Shown: piece after piece, positions 36,551 through 47,409 of the stretch | Position numbering within the stretch: position 1 is the first letter of the stretch | How the letters are laid out: each line of letters begins with the position of its first letter | NCBI GenBank assembly: GCA_006176705.1 | Contig: QRFJ01002124.1 | Location: 178,744 to 242,743, forward strand | Reading direction: 5' to 3' | Length of the DNA: 64,000 nt | Origin: Cocos nucifera | Taxonomy: Eukaryota; Streptophyta; Magnoliopsida; Arecales; Arecaceae | Notes under the pieces: generated by a model | The model's database searches: none | Told to the model about the DNA's origin: nothing | The model's input: the letters and a program-made list of their open reading frames with translations, nothing else | Program-made: the position numbers and the translations under genes

Positions 36551-37021
36551 ATAAAAGCTCTAGGATTGATCACAGCTTCAAAGATATGGAAGAAGGCCTC
36601 TCTTCAATGGATTCCCCAGAGAGAGAGGAGAGCAACCGTATATATGGGGAACCCTATATATATTAAAAGAAAAAGAAGCATATAGTGCACCTTACAAGAG
36701 AGAAAACAACCATATAGTGAACCCTATAAGTAGTGGTTTTAGAAAGGTCAAGGAGAGACCATGGGATGAGCTCTACTTCCTGAGGAAGTAAAAGGAGAGC
36801 CAAAGGAAAGCAAAAGAAACAAAAAGAAAAAAAAAGCAGGGAAAGAGATCTTGGTCCTTTTAACCCTTTTTTCTCTTTTCTTTCACACTCATCACTGCCA
36901 GACTTCAATAAATTGTTCTTTCCTTTCTCTTTGGTGGAAATTAAAGGTGGCTGAACTAGGATTGGATAGAATCCCAACTCCTGATCCAAAGTGAGTCTCT
37001 CTCTCTCTCTCTCTCTCTCTG
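36551..37021 (-). promoter_or_regulatory. BEL1 upstream region with TATA-like word and CT/GA tract
   Basis: On the coding (minus) strand TAATATATATAGG lies near 36,652-36,664, about 105 bp upstream of the start, and a (TC)n tract at 36,996-37,020 (GA on the coding strand) lies about 450 bp upstream. Purine-rich sequence fills 36,780-36,840. GA repeats are known binding sites for BASIC PENTACYSTEINE factors, which control several ovule regulators in Arabidopsis. Use of these sites here is inference. Confidence 0.4.
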
Positions 37022-38365
37022 TTCCCTCTGTCTCTCTTCTCTTCCACACTTAAAATCTTTTCTCGGATGGGCTTCTGGCGGCCCTCTGCTTTCTTTCACA
37101 AGAGGACAGAGATGTATTGGGATTTTGGAGATTTGTATCGCTGCTACTCCTCTCCTACCAGTAGAATTATATTCTGAATATAGGGGCTGGTGCCGACCGA
37201 GGTGGGGGAAAGACTAGTGGTCCTCTATTCCCAACTAATCCCCATTAAAGCGGGTATTAAAGGAGACTTGGCCGCATGGGACCGCAGTCTCCCCCACCCT
37301 CACCCTTTTTTTTCCACTAAAACTATCGTCTTTTTGCCCCCTGCGAGAATTATTTTACTCTGCATGTTTTTTTTTATTTGTTTTCAACCTTGTCTCTTTT
37401 CAGGTGGTCCTCTCATGCATGATAACCCATGATGTTATTGGCTTTCTTTTGCACTGCATGATAGATTTTCTCTGTATCTTTTTGTTTCTCAGTTATATTT
37501 GAAAACTTCTCAGAATAAAATTATAAGATTTTGTTCTATAAAATATATAAATTAATAAGATTTCTCAGCAAAGATATGAATGGATAAGAGGCCAGTGAAG
37601 AAAGTTGGTAAGTAGTCCAAAGATGACATGTAGCAAATTATTCATATGATATAATGATAACATCACCTTCATTGACAATTTATGATTGTGATGCCAAATA
37701 TCCAAAGAATACATAAAATTGTCATATTGAATCTCTTAATTTGACCATTCGAGCTAATTTAAGGGCTATACACGCTTATAACCATCTAGGAATAGTGTGA
37801 GCCACATCTTGCCTTCCCTTGGCATGATCATCATATCCATCCATATATGTATTTTTAATATTTTTAAAACTATTTATATTATTCTTATAATTTATTAATA
37901 ATATTAAAATTAAAAAAATATATTTGCCATCACGCACATATGATACCTGGTTTCTGGGCATCTTTTATTATTATTTTTTTTAATCTCAAACTTTTATATT
38001 TTTGAGTTAATCATCATTGCTGGTGCAACGTAACCCTTTACCATCTCATGCATGGATACATACATCCTTCTATTTCGTGTGGCTGACATCAGTATTACGT
38101 CCCCTCCCTCGTCTCACCTCAGCTCTTAAAATCGTTTTTAAAAAATAATTATATATATAGCAACAAGGAAAGCTGTGATTGGTGGAAATGTAATGATTTC
38201 TTGACAATATGTTAATAGAGGTCATGTCTTTTTGTGTGTGTTAGCTCGTGGTTGAGGACGCTTTGGTGTGTACTGCTCTCCCGCATGCTGCGTACAACCC
38301 GCGTTTCTTTTCGTCGCATGGCTGACCCACGGATACTTCGCAGCCTCAAAGTTCAGTAATAACTG

Positions 38366-38435
<70 letters not shown>

Positions 38436-39101
38436 AAAAGATGAATTAAATTTTAATTAATTAAATTTTAATCTATATGTAATCCAATTTTTAATTATTA
38501 GATTAGTACATATTTTTAAAAATAAATGTATGAAAAGATGTACCTATAGAATTGAAAAAAATAGGCACGTACTTGTATCTAAAAAAAGAATTTAGAAAAA
38601 AAATAGGCCTTTATATTTGTTAAAAAAAATTATGAAAAAATACATTTAAAAATCTATGCCTAAAAAAAAAAAAAAAAAAAAGAAAGGAAAGATGCCTACA
38701 TTCATTACGCGCCTTTCCTCTCCCCATCTTTTTTTTCTTTTTTTTTCCTTCTTTCTTTAGTTTGTTTTAGGCTTTTTTTTATTTTTTTTAGGCATCTTTA
38801 GGATGCCTGAAGGCGCCTATATAATGAATGTAGATGCTTAAAAGTGACCTTCCCTCTTCTTGTTCTTTTTCTTTTCTTTTCTTTTCTTTTCTTTCTTTAA
38901 CTTTTTTCAGGCTTTTTTTTTTGGAATTTTTCAGACGCCTTGGGGGCGTCTAAAAAAAATTTTAAATTTTTTTCAGGTGCAACACAATATTTTTTTAGAT
39001 GCATGCGTACAGATGCGCACTGATCCAATGATCAAGAATCCGATCAGATATAGACTGGGATCCAATCGAGTGAAGCCCAATTTATATATATATATATATA
39101 T
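37022..39101. other. Intergenic, simple repeats and a short inverted repeat
   Basis: No gene. (TA)n at 38,372-38,404 runs straight into (GA)n at 38,405-38,430. An inverted pair lies around a T-rich core: TGCCTACATTCATTA near 38,692 and TAATGAATGTAGATGC near 38,823, both next to GCGCCT. This may be a decayed palindromic element. A short (TA)n run at 39,082-39,101 borders the MITE that follows. Confidence 0.55.
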
Positions 39102-39488
39102 TTAAATAAGATTGATTGAATTTAGATTTAAATTCAGTCATACCAAAATTCTGTAATGATAATTTTATTTCAATAATTCAAGTCGTTAGATTTGATGTAC
39201 TACCTTAAAACTGTTTGCATACTTAAAATCATATGATTTGAAGGCTTTTAGCCTTTGTATCAAGTGATTAAAAAATATATCTAATTTAATTTTATTTAGA
39301 CTGTTCAATTTTTGACTACTTAATGCATATATTAAAAATTTTCAAATCATATAATTTTTTATTTGCAAATAGCTTTGAGATAGTCAATCATATTCAACAG
39401 TTTGAATCATTTATATATGATCCCTATTATAGAGTTTTGATCTGACTAAATTTGAGTCTAAATTCAATTGATCTAATTCTAACCTAAC
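39102..39488. mobile_element. Palindromic (foldback) MITE flanked by TA microsatellites, copy 1
   Basis: The two halves are reverse complements over most of their length, with the centre near 39,285. For example CATATGATTTGAAGGC near 39,228 pairs with the region around TTTCAAATCATATAA near 39,342, and GATTGAATTTAGA at the left pairs with TCTAAATTCAATTGATC near 39,458. TA dinucleotide arrays sit on both sides. A second copy lies at 43.1 kb. MITEs that insert into (TA)n tracts are known in rice as Micron; membership in that family is inference. Confidence 0.7.
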
Positions 39489-39506
39489 TATATATATGGT
39501 AAATAT

Positions 39507-39545
<39 letters not shown>

Positions 39546-41346
39546 CCATGTACATTATCAAGTAGTCTAATGCGCAGAATATTCAATCATGTGCATGCAC
39601 TTCATATAGTGTCATGCACACAAGCATCAAAGTAATGAACAATTTCCAAACTCGAGTATGTAATCAGCCATAAAACTATTCTATGGTCTAATTAACGGGA
39701 AATTGTAGCCCATGCTATATGCATCATGCACCGTGCCTACCAGCGAGGAAGGATATATAGTGATTAGTGTGGTGCATGGGCACATGGTGCAGATGGTGTA
39801 GGGTATTAATGTATGTGAGCCTATTTTGCCTATTATGACTTGTTTATTTGCTTTTCTAGACTAAGGAATTTGGTTCAGGTAACAATGATTCCTCAATACC
39901 TGATGCTTGTAAATAAAGTGCCCACTTAATGAAAGCAAAAGAAGGGAAAAAAAAGGTGGGGAGAATATTCTCATATTTATGAGTCCAATTTGGCACCAAC
40001 ATTGTTAGGCTCCATAATGCATGCTTGACAAATTTCATCAATGATTCCAAGTATGTGAATATATTAACATTTTCCTATGATTCACTCGATTTCCAAAGAA
40101 TATTGCTGCTTGATCAGAAAACTGATATTTCTAGTTTTGTTTGATTTCATTATAAGTTTTATCTCTTAAAAAACAACTTGCATAACCAAGAAAAAAAAAT
40201 CTCAAAGCCCGAATCAGTTAATCATAAGGAAAACTATCACTTGTTAAGCTGATGATTATGTGATTAAGAATGTGGAAAAGTAAATATCTTCGGAATCGAC
40301 AATGAGACAACGACATTGGAATGTATTCAATCGTGAAAAGAAAGTCTAATAATCACATCACACGAGCACATTTGATAAATATATGCACGTGAGTCGAGCC
40401 ATAAAAGTTGGGTGTTGCACCTATGAAAGGCAAGCTTGGGATGGCGCTTTAGATTAGGTCGTAGCCTTTTATATACTCTTTCTACCTATCTGTTCCCAAC
40501 TTTCTAAATGAAAAGGATACGAGGACGACTAGAAACTAGATAAATTGAGTTTTAGATGCTCTCCTATCTCATTACTAGAAGCTATACAAGTAATAATGAC
40601 CGAACACCCTGACAATAGAATCTCAAGTAACTACATAGGTGTATCTCACGTATGGTTGGATTGAGTCCTCTCATGTTGGCTTGTTTTCTTCCTGCTGCCA
40701 TACACCATTAATTTTGAGATCTATGTTCACCATCACTGATTAAGTGATGCACTTTGAAGTTGGTGTGGGAGATATATATGGTCGGATTTCGAAGTTAACC
40801 ATGTATGGCACGCAGGTCTAAAATAAAAGGTAACAAAATTTTCACTATGTGTAGGACATGGGGCACACTATTTGTTACAAGGGTTGACGACAACTAAGCA
40901 TGGGGTATTAAGGTTGGTTCTTCTTCTGCTTGTGAATCAGTGGAATAGCATGTTCTTCAAGGTTTCACACACACACACAAATTAATTAAACTCAACTTTT
41001 GAAGCAAGACTCCTTTATGATGAGATGCAACCAAAGTAGCGAATGACAACTCTCTTTATAATAAAAAGAGAGTTGTTATTCGCCACACCATATGTAGATT
41101 TATGTTAATGGATTACAAACATTTTAGTGTTGCACTGGCTATTGTAACAATTTCAATGTATCTCCACATGCTATAAACACATATAATGAGATACAATGAA
41201 AGAGATATTGTAAAAGTACTACAATCATTATAACATTATATTTTCGACATCAAATCATCAATATTTTACATAACAACAAGAGCAACCACTATTAAACACA
41301 ATCCATGCTTATAATTAAATATTGCTTCTTTTAACCTATATATAAA

Positions 41347-41421
<75 letters not shown>

Positions 41422-41995
41422 TTTCATATCAAAATGGATGATGTCACTTGTTTTATATCTATTTAGTAACAGTCATATAGTGAATTAACGAAGCAATATT
41501 ACCAAATCTTCTAGCCTAACGATGGTTAGTTACAAAAATTTAGTATTCTGTGAAGTTTTGGGTCACAAAAGGAAGATCTTTGCAAACGTGTTGTAATCAC
41601 TTGCTCTTTTTCAATTAAAAACAATTTTGGGCAACACATGATATATGATCTTAAGGGTGCCATTAGAATCATATATACTAGAGTTCTGTTAGAGAATTAT
41701 GCTAGCTTCTAACTTTGGGAACCACATTTAATTGAACTTGCATGTGATGCATGGGTGACCATAAATATTGTGACTCATAGGGTCATATGGTGCACGGTAT
41801 TTTCATGAGGATTTCTTTCATATCTTGTTGTAGTCCAAGGAATAAAGAGGATGAGGAGAACAGCATGGTAGTAGGAAGCATTTCTTCTTCATGGTTTATG
41901 CATTGATTGGTGAGTTGCGAGGCTTCCTCTCTTGCCAACTTGAATAAGTGGTAATGGTAGTTTTGTGTCTGACCATTGTGGTGATTGTTGAACCT
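39489..41995. other. Intergenic, TA arrays, nothing else recognised
   Basis: Long TA arrays occur at 39,509-39,541 and 41,350-41,419. No coding sequence is supported. A minus-strand frame at 41,783-42,112 runs into the hAT MITE below and has no recognisable family. Confidence 0.5.
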
Positions 41996-42428
41996 AGAGG
42001 TACAATCGAGTCGAGTTGAGTCTAGTAACTGAAAGCTCGAGCTTGACTCGACTCGAACTCGACCGAACCTTAATATTCTAAGCTCGAAATCGACTCGATG
42101 AAAAATAGACAAAACTCGAGATCAACTCGACTCGGCTCGAATATGAACCGAGTCATATTTGAGCTTGAAATTAAGTCTCATCTTACTAATAATATTTATA
42201 TTAATATATATTATAAATAAAAATAATATTATTAAAAAATATATATTTGAGTAGGCTTACTAATTTTTGAGTCGAGTATTTTGCTACTTGAGTCCGACTT
42301 GAAAAGCTACTCGAGCTCGACTTGCATACTCGAGCTCGACTCGACCTCGATAATAACCGAGTTGAGTCGAGCTTGAATTTGAGTCGAGCTCGAGTAACTT
42401 GCGAGCAGCTCGACTCATTTGCATCCTA
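41996..42428. mobile_element. hAT-type MITE rich in CTCGA/TCGAG
   Basis: The left end is TAGAGGTACAATCGAGTCGAG-like and the inverted right end TAGGATGCAAATGAGTCGAG, in the form of hAT termini. An 8-bp target duplication flanks it: GTTGAACC (41988-41995) and GTTGGACC (42429-42436), one mismatch. The 433-bp interior is dense in CTCGA and TCGAG words in both orientations and carries no transposase. Confidence 0.8.
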
Positions 42429-43021
42429 GTTGGACCCTACTTTATTAAAAGATTCCACAATGTCCGAAGCTAGAATGGGATGGTAATGCAACCCCATGAT
42501 GAATGAAAACCATGGCAAATAAACAGTACGAATCAAGATTTTAGCCATGCCTTTATCATCTGACAATAAATTTTTCTTGTTCGTATTTGTTATTAGAACT
42601 AAGCACGCATGAATGCATGTGATAAAAGAAAAAAATTGAAATAACCATTACCCTTCTATGTGACTAGCTAGCAATCCAACGGTTGAATTTAATAAATTTT
42701 TTGAAGGTTACATATTTATTAATTTTCTCTTTTCCACATGGTTTGATTGGTCTCTCAAGAGTTGAAGATTTTTGTTTTGAACCTACAATGTGTAAGATAG
42801 AATCAAGTGTTTATAATTATTGTTCTTTCTCCACATAGTATGCATTATTGACTAAGAATTAAATAATTTTGCTTTTAACTTAATTAGCAACATGTGAGAT
42901 GAATATCATCTAGCATACTAATTAAAAAAATTTTCTTAAAATATAACTAGTCTTTGGTACATATCATATATGTAAAAGCATATACATACATACATACATA
43001 CATACCTACATACATACATAT

Positions 43022-43052
<31 letters not shown>

Positions 43053-43104
43053 TATGTATGTATATATGTATGTATGTATGTATGTATATATGTATGTATG
43101 TATG

Positions 43105-43493
43105 GGTAGATTTGGGTAAGGCTGATCGAATTTGGGCTCAAATCCGATCAGATCAAAACTGGGCAATGGGAGTCGTACATTGATATTCCAGGCTATTGAA
43201 TATGATCTACTATCTCAAAACTACTTGCATATCATAAATAATATGATTTGAAGACCTCAAGCCTATGCATCAAGTAATCAAAAAATAATCTAATTTAATT
43301 TTTTTTAAGTTGTCCAATTTTTGATTATTTGATACATAGACTAGGAGTCTCCAAATTATATAATTTTTATGTGCAAGCAGTTTTGAGATAGTAGATCACA
43401 TTAAATAGTTTGGATTATTGGTGTAGGATCCATATTATAAAATTTTGATATGATCGGATTTGAATCCAAATTCAATTAACCTTATTCTAGCTT

Positions 43494-43498
<5 letters not shown>
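43105..43498. mobile_element. Palindromic MITE flanked by TA/TATG microsatellites, copy 2
   Basis: Same family as 39.1 kb: AAAACTACTTGCATA, ATATGATTTGAAGACC and the inverted half TCCAAATTATATAATTTTTATG, then a TATGATCGGATTTGAATCC-type end. The left flank is a TACA/TATG/TA compound microsatellite (about 42,978-43,104) and the right flank a (TA)n array. Confidence 0.7.

Positions 43499-43559
<61 letters not shown>
43499..43559. repeat. (TA)n microsatellite between MITE copies
   Basis: About 60 bp of pure TA. It is followed at 43,560-43,608 by another end fragment of the same MITE family (GGATTTGAATCCAAATTTGATC). Confidence 0.9.
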
Positions 43560-43568
<9 letters not shown>

Positions 43569-43626
43569 ATCCAAATTTGATCAACCTTATTCTAGCCTAG
43601 CTCTATAAATTTATACACACACATAC

Positions 43627-43709
43627 ATATAGAGAGCCAGATTAGAATCAGATTGACCGGATTTAAACTTACATCCAATTAGATCGAAACTCTATAATAG
43701 TGATCCTAT
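43627..43709. mobile_element. Truncated third MITE copy cut by the CACTA element
   Basis: Sequence matching the outer arm of the family (AGATTAGAATCAGATTGACC, then GATCGAAACTCTATAATAG and GATCC) stops abruptly at CCTAT, where the CACTA terminus begins. The intact copies continue past this point, so the join marks an insertion. Confidence 0.65.
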
Positions 43710-44189
43710 CACTACATTTGAATATTAGTGACGGTATTAGCAATGAAAAAAATTTCATCACTATTATAGATCCCCTTTTAACCACCATAATACCGATAAA
43801 AAAATGGCCATTATTAATACTATTAGAGATAGTAATTTTAGATGATACATGCCATCATTAAAAGTATAATTTTTTTTAATATTTAAATATTAAAAAAGTT
43901 ATTAGCAATGGTGAATTTTGTTTATTAGCGATGAAATAATTATCATCGCTAATATTAACCTATTAGTTATGGCTTTTTAGTTATTAGTCATGGCAAAAGA
44001 CCTTGCTAAAATTATTTAAATTATTTAAAATTTTTATAATATTTATACAAGTAACAAAAATTTAATCATTGCTAATAATTTTTTTAAAAAATAATAAATT
44101 AAAAAAATAATTTTATTTAAAAATATTATTAGTGATGGAATTAATGATGACCATCTTTTTCTATCACTAATAATTCAAAGCACGGCTTA

Positions 44190-44900
44190 GGTCCGATTCG
44201 AACCCGATTCGAATCTAATTCGAAATCCTATCAAACCTAATTTAATTAGACTTTAAATCTAAATATTATTTAAATTATAAAATTTAATTAATTTTAAATT
44301 AAGTTAAATTTAATTAAATTTAATTAAATTTAAATTAATTATTAAAAAATAATTTTTAATTTAGATTCAATTCGAATCTAATTTGAATCCGATTCAAATT
44401 CAATTTAAAATTCTATCAATCCTAATTCAATTAGACTTTAAATTTAAGTCCTACTTAGATAGTAAAATTTAATTATAATTAAATTAAATTAAAAATAATT
44501 TAATTTAACTTAATTAAAAAATAATAATTTTTAATTTAGATTCGATTTGAATTCAATTTGAATCCGATTTGAATTCAATTCAAATCTAATTCAAAATCCT
44601 ATCAAATCTAATTTAATTAGACTTTGAATCAAAATCCTAATTGGATTGTAAAATTTAATTACTTTCAAATTAAGCCAAGCCTAACTAAATTTAATTTGAT
44701 TTAAATTAGTTAGATCAAAATAGTTTTTAATTTAGGTTTAATTAGAATCTAATTCAAAATCTTGTCAAATCTAATTCAGTTAGATTTTGAATCTAAGTTC
44801 TATTTGAAATATTAAAATTCAATTAATCTCACATTAAGTCAAGTCTAATTAAATTAAATCTAATTTAAATTAATTAAGATTTGATTTATAAATTAATTAA
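44190..44900. repeat. Tandem repeat, ~185-bp period, four units, in CACTA A
   Basis: A CCTATCAAACCTAATTTAAT-like landmark recurs at 44,227, 44,412, 44,598 and 44,761 (spacing 185, 186 and 163), each preceded by TTCGAATCTAATTCGAAAT-type words and followed by TAGACTTTAAATCT. Units diverge mainly by transitions and small deletions. The sequence is almost pure A/T plus GATTCGAATC-like islands. Confidence 0.75.
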
Positions 44901-45224
44901 GTTTAAAAATTAAATAAAATTTAATATTAATTTTTAATCATCCAAAAAATGATCTAGGAGAAAAAAATTTAATATTAAAATAAAATTTAAAAAAATTATG
45001 ATTATTAGCGATGACTTTAGCGATGAAGATCTTGCCATCACTAATAATTTTTTAAAAAATATTATTTTAAAAATATAATTATTAGCGACAGTAAAATTAT
45101 GATCGATGGTATTTTGTCTTTGCTAATAATTTTATTTTATTAATAATGGGATAATATTATTAGTGATGGTAATTTTTGATTGTTAATAAACTTTCCATCC
45201 TCATTTTTTTCATCCTAGTATGCA

Positions 45225-46090
45225 TCTTTGTTTTACCCCCCCTGCATTTTTATCCTCCACTACACCACCTCTTCCTGGCCCTTTGATCCTCCCACCACCC
45301 CTCTCTCTCCCCCGACTGCCTCCCTCGGCCAGTTGCACCCGGCCTACCTCCTCGAGCCATCGACCATCTTCCACCTCCTTGAGCCCTCGATCGTCTTCCT
45401 CCAACTACACCCGGCCCGCCTCTTCGAGCCCTCACCGTAAGATTCTAGCCTCCTCCTGCCTCTCCAAAATCCTAGCTTGCCTCTCCGTGGTTGCCTCTCT
45501 TAGCCCCTGACCACCTCCCACCTCCCCGACCGCCCTCTCTCCCATTGGCCCACCTCCATGAGCCCTCGCTGTGAGCTTCCGGCCTCCTCTCGCCTCTCCA
45601 AAACCCCCAACCTACCTCTCTGCAGCCGCTTTCCTGAGCCCCTGACTACCTCCCACCTCCTTGGCCGCCTTCTATCTCCTATCGACCCACCTTTCTGAGC
45701 CCCTAGCTACATCTGGCTAGCCTCCCCTCTATCGCCTCCTCGAGCTTCCAACTGCCTCCCCCTTCCTCCGGCCCACCTCCTCTTGGCTCGTCTCTCCATG
45801 GCCACCTCCCCAAGCCCCTTGTCGTCTCTCATCTCTGTTGCTCGCCTCTCCGTGGCAGCCTCCCTAAGCCCCCGGTCGCCTCCACCTCCCCATCCCGCCT
45901 CTCTACGACTGCCTCCCTAAGCCCTCACCTCCTTCCCCTGGCTATACTCGACCACCTTCTTGAGCTCCTGGCCACGAGCCCTCGGCCGCTTCCCACCTTC
46001 CTATGGCTTGCCTCTCTGCGGCAACCTCCCTGACCTTCCAACCTCCTCCCTTCGAGCCCGCCTCCCCTCGATTACCTCCCCGAGCTCCTG
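45225..46090 (+). repeat. Pyrimidine-rich (CCTCC/GAGCCC) block in CACTA A
   Basis: About 860 bp of C/T-dominated sequence made of recurring CCTCC…GAGCCC and CCTCTC(C/T)G words, without a fixed period. Open frames in several phases (Pro/Ser-rich one way, Gly/Arg-rich the other) are composition artefacts. A similar block follows the subterminal repeats in CACTA B at 55,950-56,460. Confidence 0.6.
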
Positions 46091-46129
46091 CTTATATATA
46101 TATAGAGAGAGAAAGAGAGAGAGACACTA

Positions 46130-46925
46130 GGCTCCGGTTAACCGAATCCTAGTTTATATACCTGTTCTCTCAAAAAGCCAAACCTAAGAAAAACTAATCA
46201 ATTATTACATGACTTGATTAAGAATTATGTATACAAATTTAAAATGATAATCCATATAAAATAAATAAATAAAAGAATAAGTTAATATCTTTCTTACTAT
46301 CAAAATAGTAACACAACCATTAATATAATTGATGGTTCACTTTGCACCTCTCTTCCTTCTTTTTACCTTTTTTGCAGCCTCCAAAATGAAGTGCATCAAT
46401 TACTTATGGATTGCTCTGGCCCGTGCAAAGTGGCCAATCTCTCCTAAGGGATCAATAGTGGAGAAGATTCATGGTGCAATACTCAGATTCGATAAAAAAA
46501 ATAAAAATATATCTATAAGGTATGTAACAAGCAACTGCACCATGGATCGGATGGCATAAGAAGATGAATCAGACAATAATATCTTGATTCTATCTTCTAA
46601 TGCATCCTTCTTAACTATCCTCTTTGCAAAATGTGTTGTCCTAACCATATTTTGTGGAACCTTCTTCATATCAATGTCTACCCTTCCAAATGGAATCCTT
46701 CTCTACTCTCATCCCAGTAGTAGAGGAGTTAGTCTACAATCGCTCGCTCCTATGGAAGGATGTCCGCTGTATCAATATAATATGGACATCCATTAATCAC
46801 TCTCGGATACCCCTGATAAAGTCCACATATTTTCTAAGATAGCACCGACAGTTGATCAATCAGGAAAGAGTTCTCTTTTGCTTTTGCTTTCTCGAAACTC
46901 TAGAGCTCTTCTCCCGGCTCTTAGA
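46130..46925. other. Unidentified sequence between the CACTA elements
   Basis: A (GA)n run at 46,102-46,123 ends the previous block. On the minus strand broken frames give protein-like phrases (GYPRVINGCPYYIDTADILP and, in another frame, FAKRIVKKDALEDRIKILL), interrupted by stops. I do not recognise the family; a decayed coding exon of a transposon, perhaps of CACTA A, is likely. It ends at the AGA that flanks CACTA B. Confidence 0.45.
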
Positions 46926-46959
46926 AGACGCTAGTAAAGAATGGAGCTACAACAGCACA

Positions 46960-47330
46960 TACTATTATAGTGGTCTCGAAAATCACTGCAATAGACTCTA
47001 CGACAGTGGTTACGAATAACCGCTGTCATAGATCGGATATATAATAGTGGTTATTATCAATCACTGTTATAGATTGACCTATAGTAACGGTTACATAAAA
47101 CCGTTGTAATAGGTTGATCTATAGAAGTGGTTTATAATAACCGCTACCATAGGTCAGACCTATGGTAGCGGTTAATGAACTGTTATCATAGATCTTGCCA
47201 CAGATCGAACCTATGTTGGTGGTTAGCTATAACTACTATAATAAACTGAAGCTATGGTAACGGTTAGCTATAATCACTGCTATAAATTTGACCTATGACA
47301 GTAATTTTTTATAACCACTGCTATATCTTT
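46960..47330. repeat. CACTA B 5' subterminal repeats
   Basis: Many imperfect copies of TATRGYAGCGGTTAT and its complement ATAACCGCTRYCATA, often arranged as 12-15 bp mini-hairpins. These are the presumed binding sites of the element's DNA-binding protein. The first ~40 bp align with the inner side of the 3' terminus (GAAAATCACTGCAATAG here, GAAAATCATTGCCATAG there). Confidence 0.8.
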
Positions 47331-47409
47331 TTTTCATATTTTTTTTAAATATTGTATAATTCTAAAATTTAATGCACATATTTACCGTTCATTATCATAA
47401 TAATTAACA

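Larger units (their letters stand above)
43710..46100 (+). mobile_element. CACTA element A, 5' part
   Basis: It starts CACTACATTTGAATATTAG exactly where a MITE copy is interrupted. Subterminal repeats of the type ATTAGCGATGG/CCATCGCTAAT in both orientations fill 43,725-44,180 and return at 45,000-45,185. Between them is a tandem repeat, and after them a CT-rich block (both listed). I found no matching 3' terminus in the window, so the element is either truncated, rearranged, or ends beyond 64,000 with CACTA element B inserted inside it. No transposase can be assigned to it. Confidence 0.65.

Noticed and set aside
36182..36685. 167-codon plus-strand frame over BEL1 exon 1
   Set aside because: It is a shadow of the BEL1 coding exon on the opposite strand.
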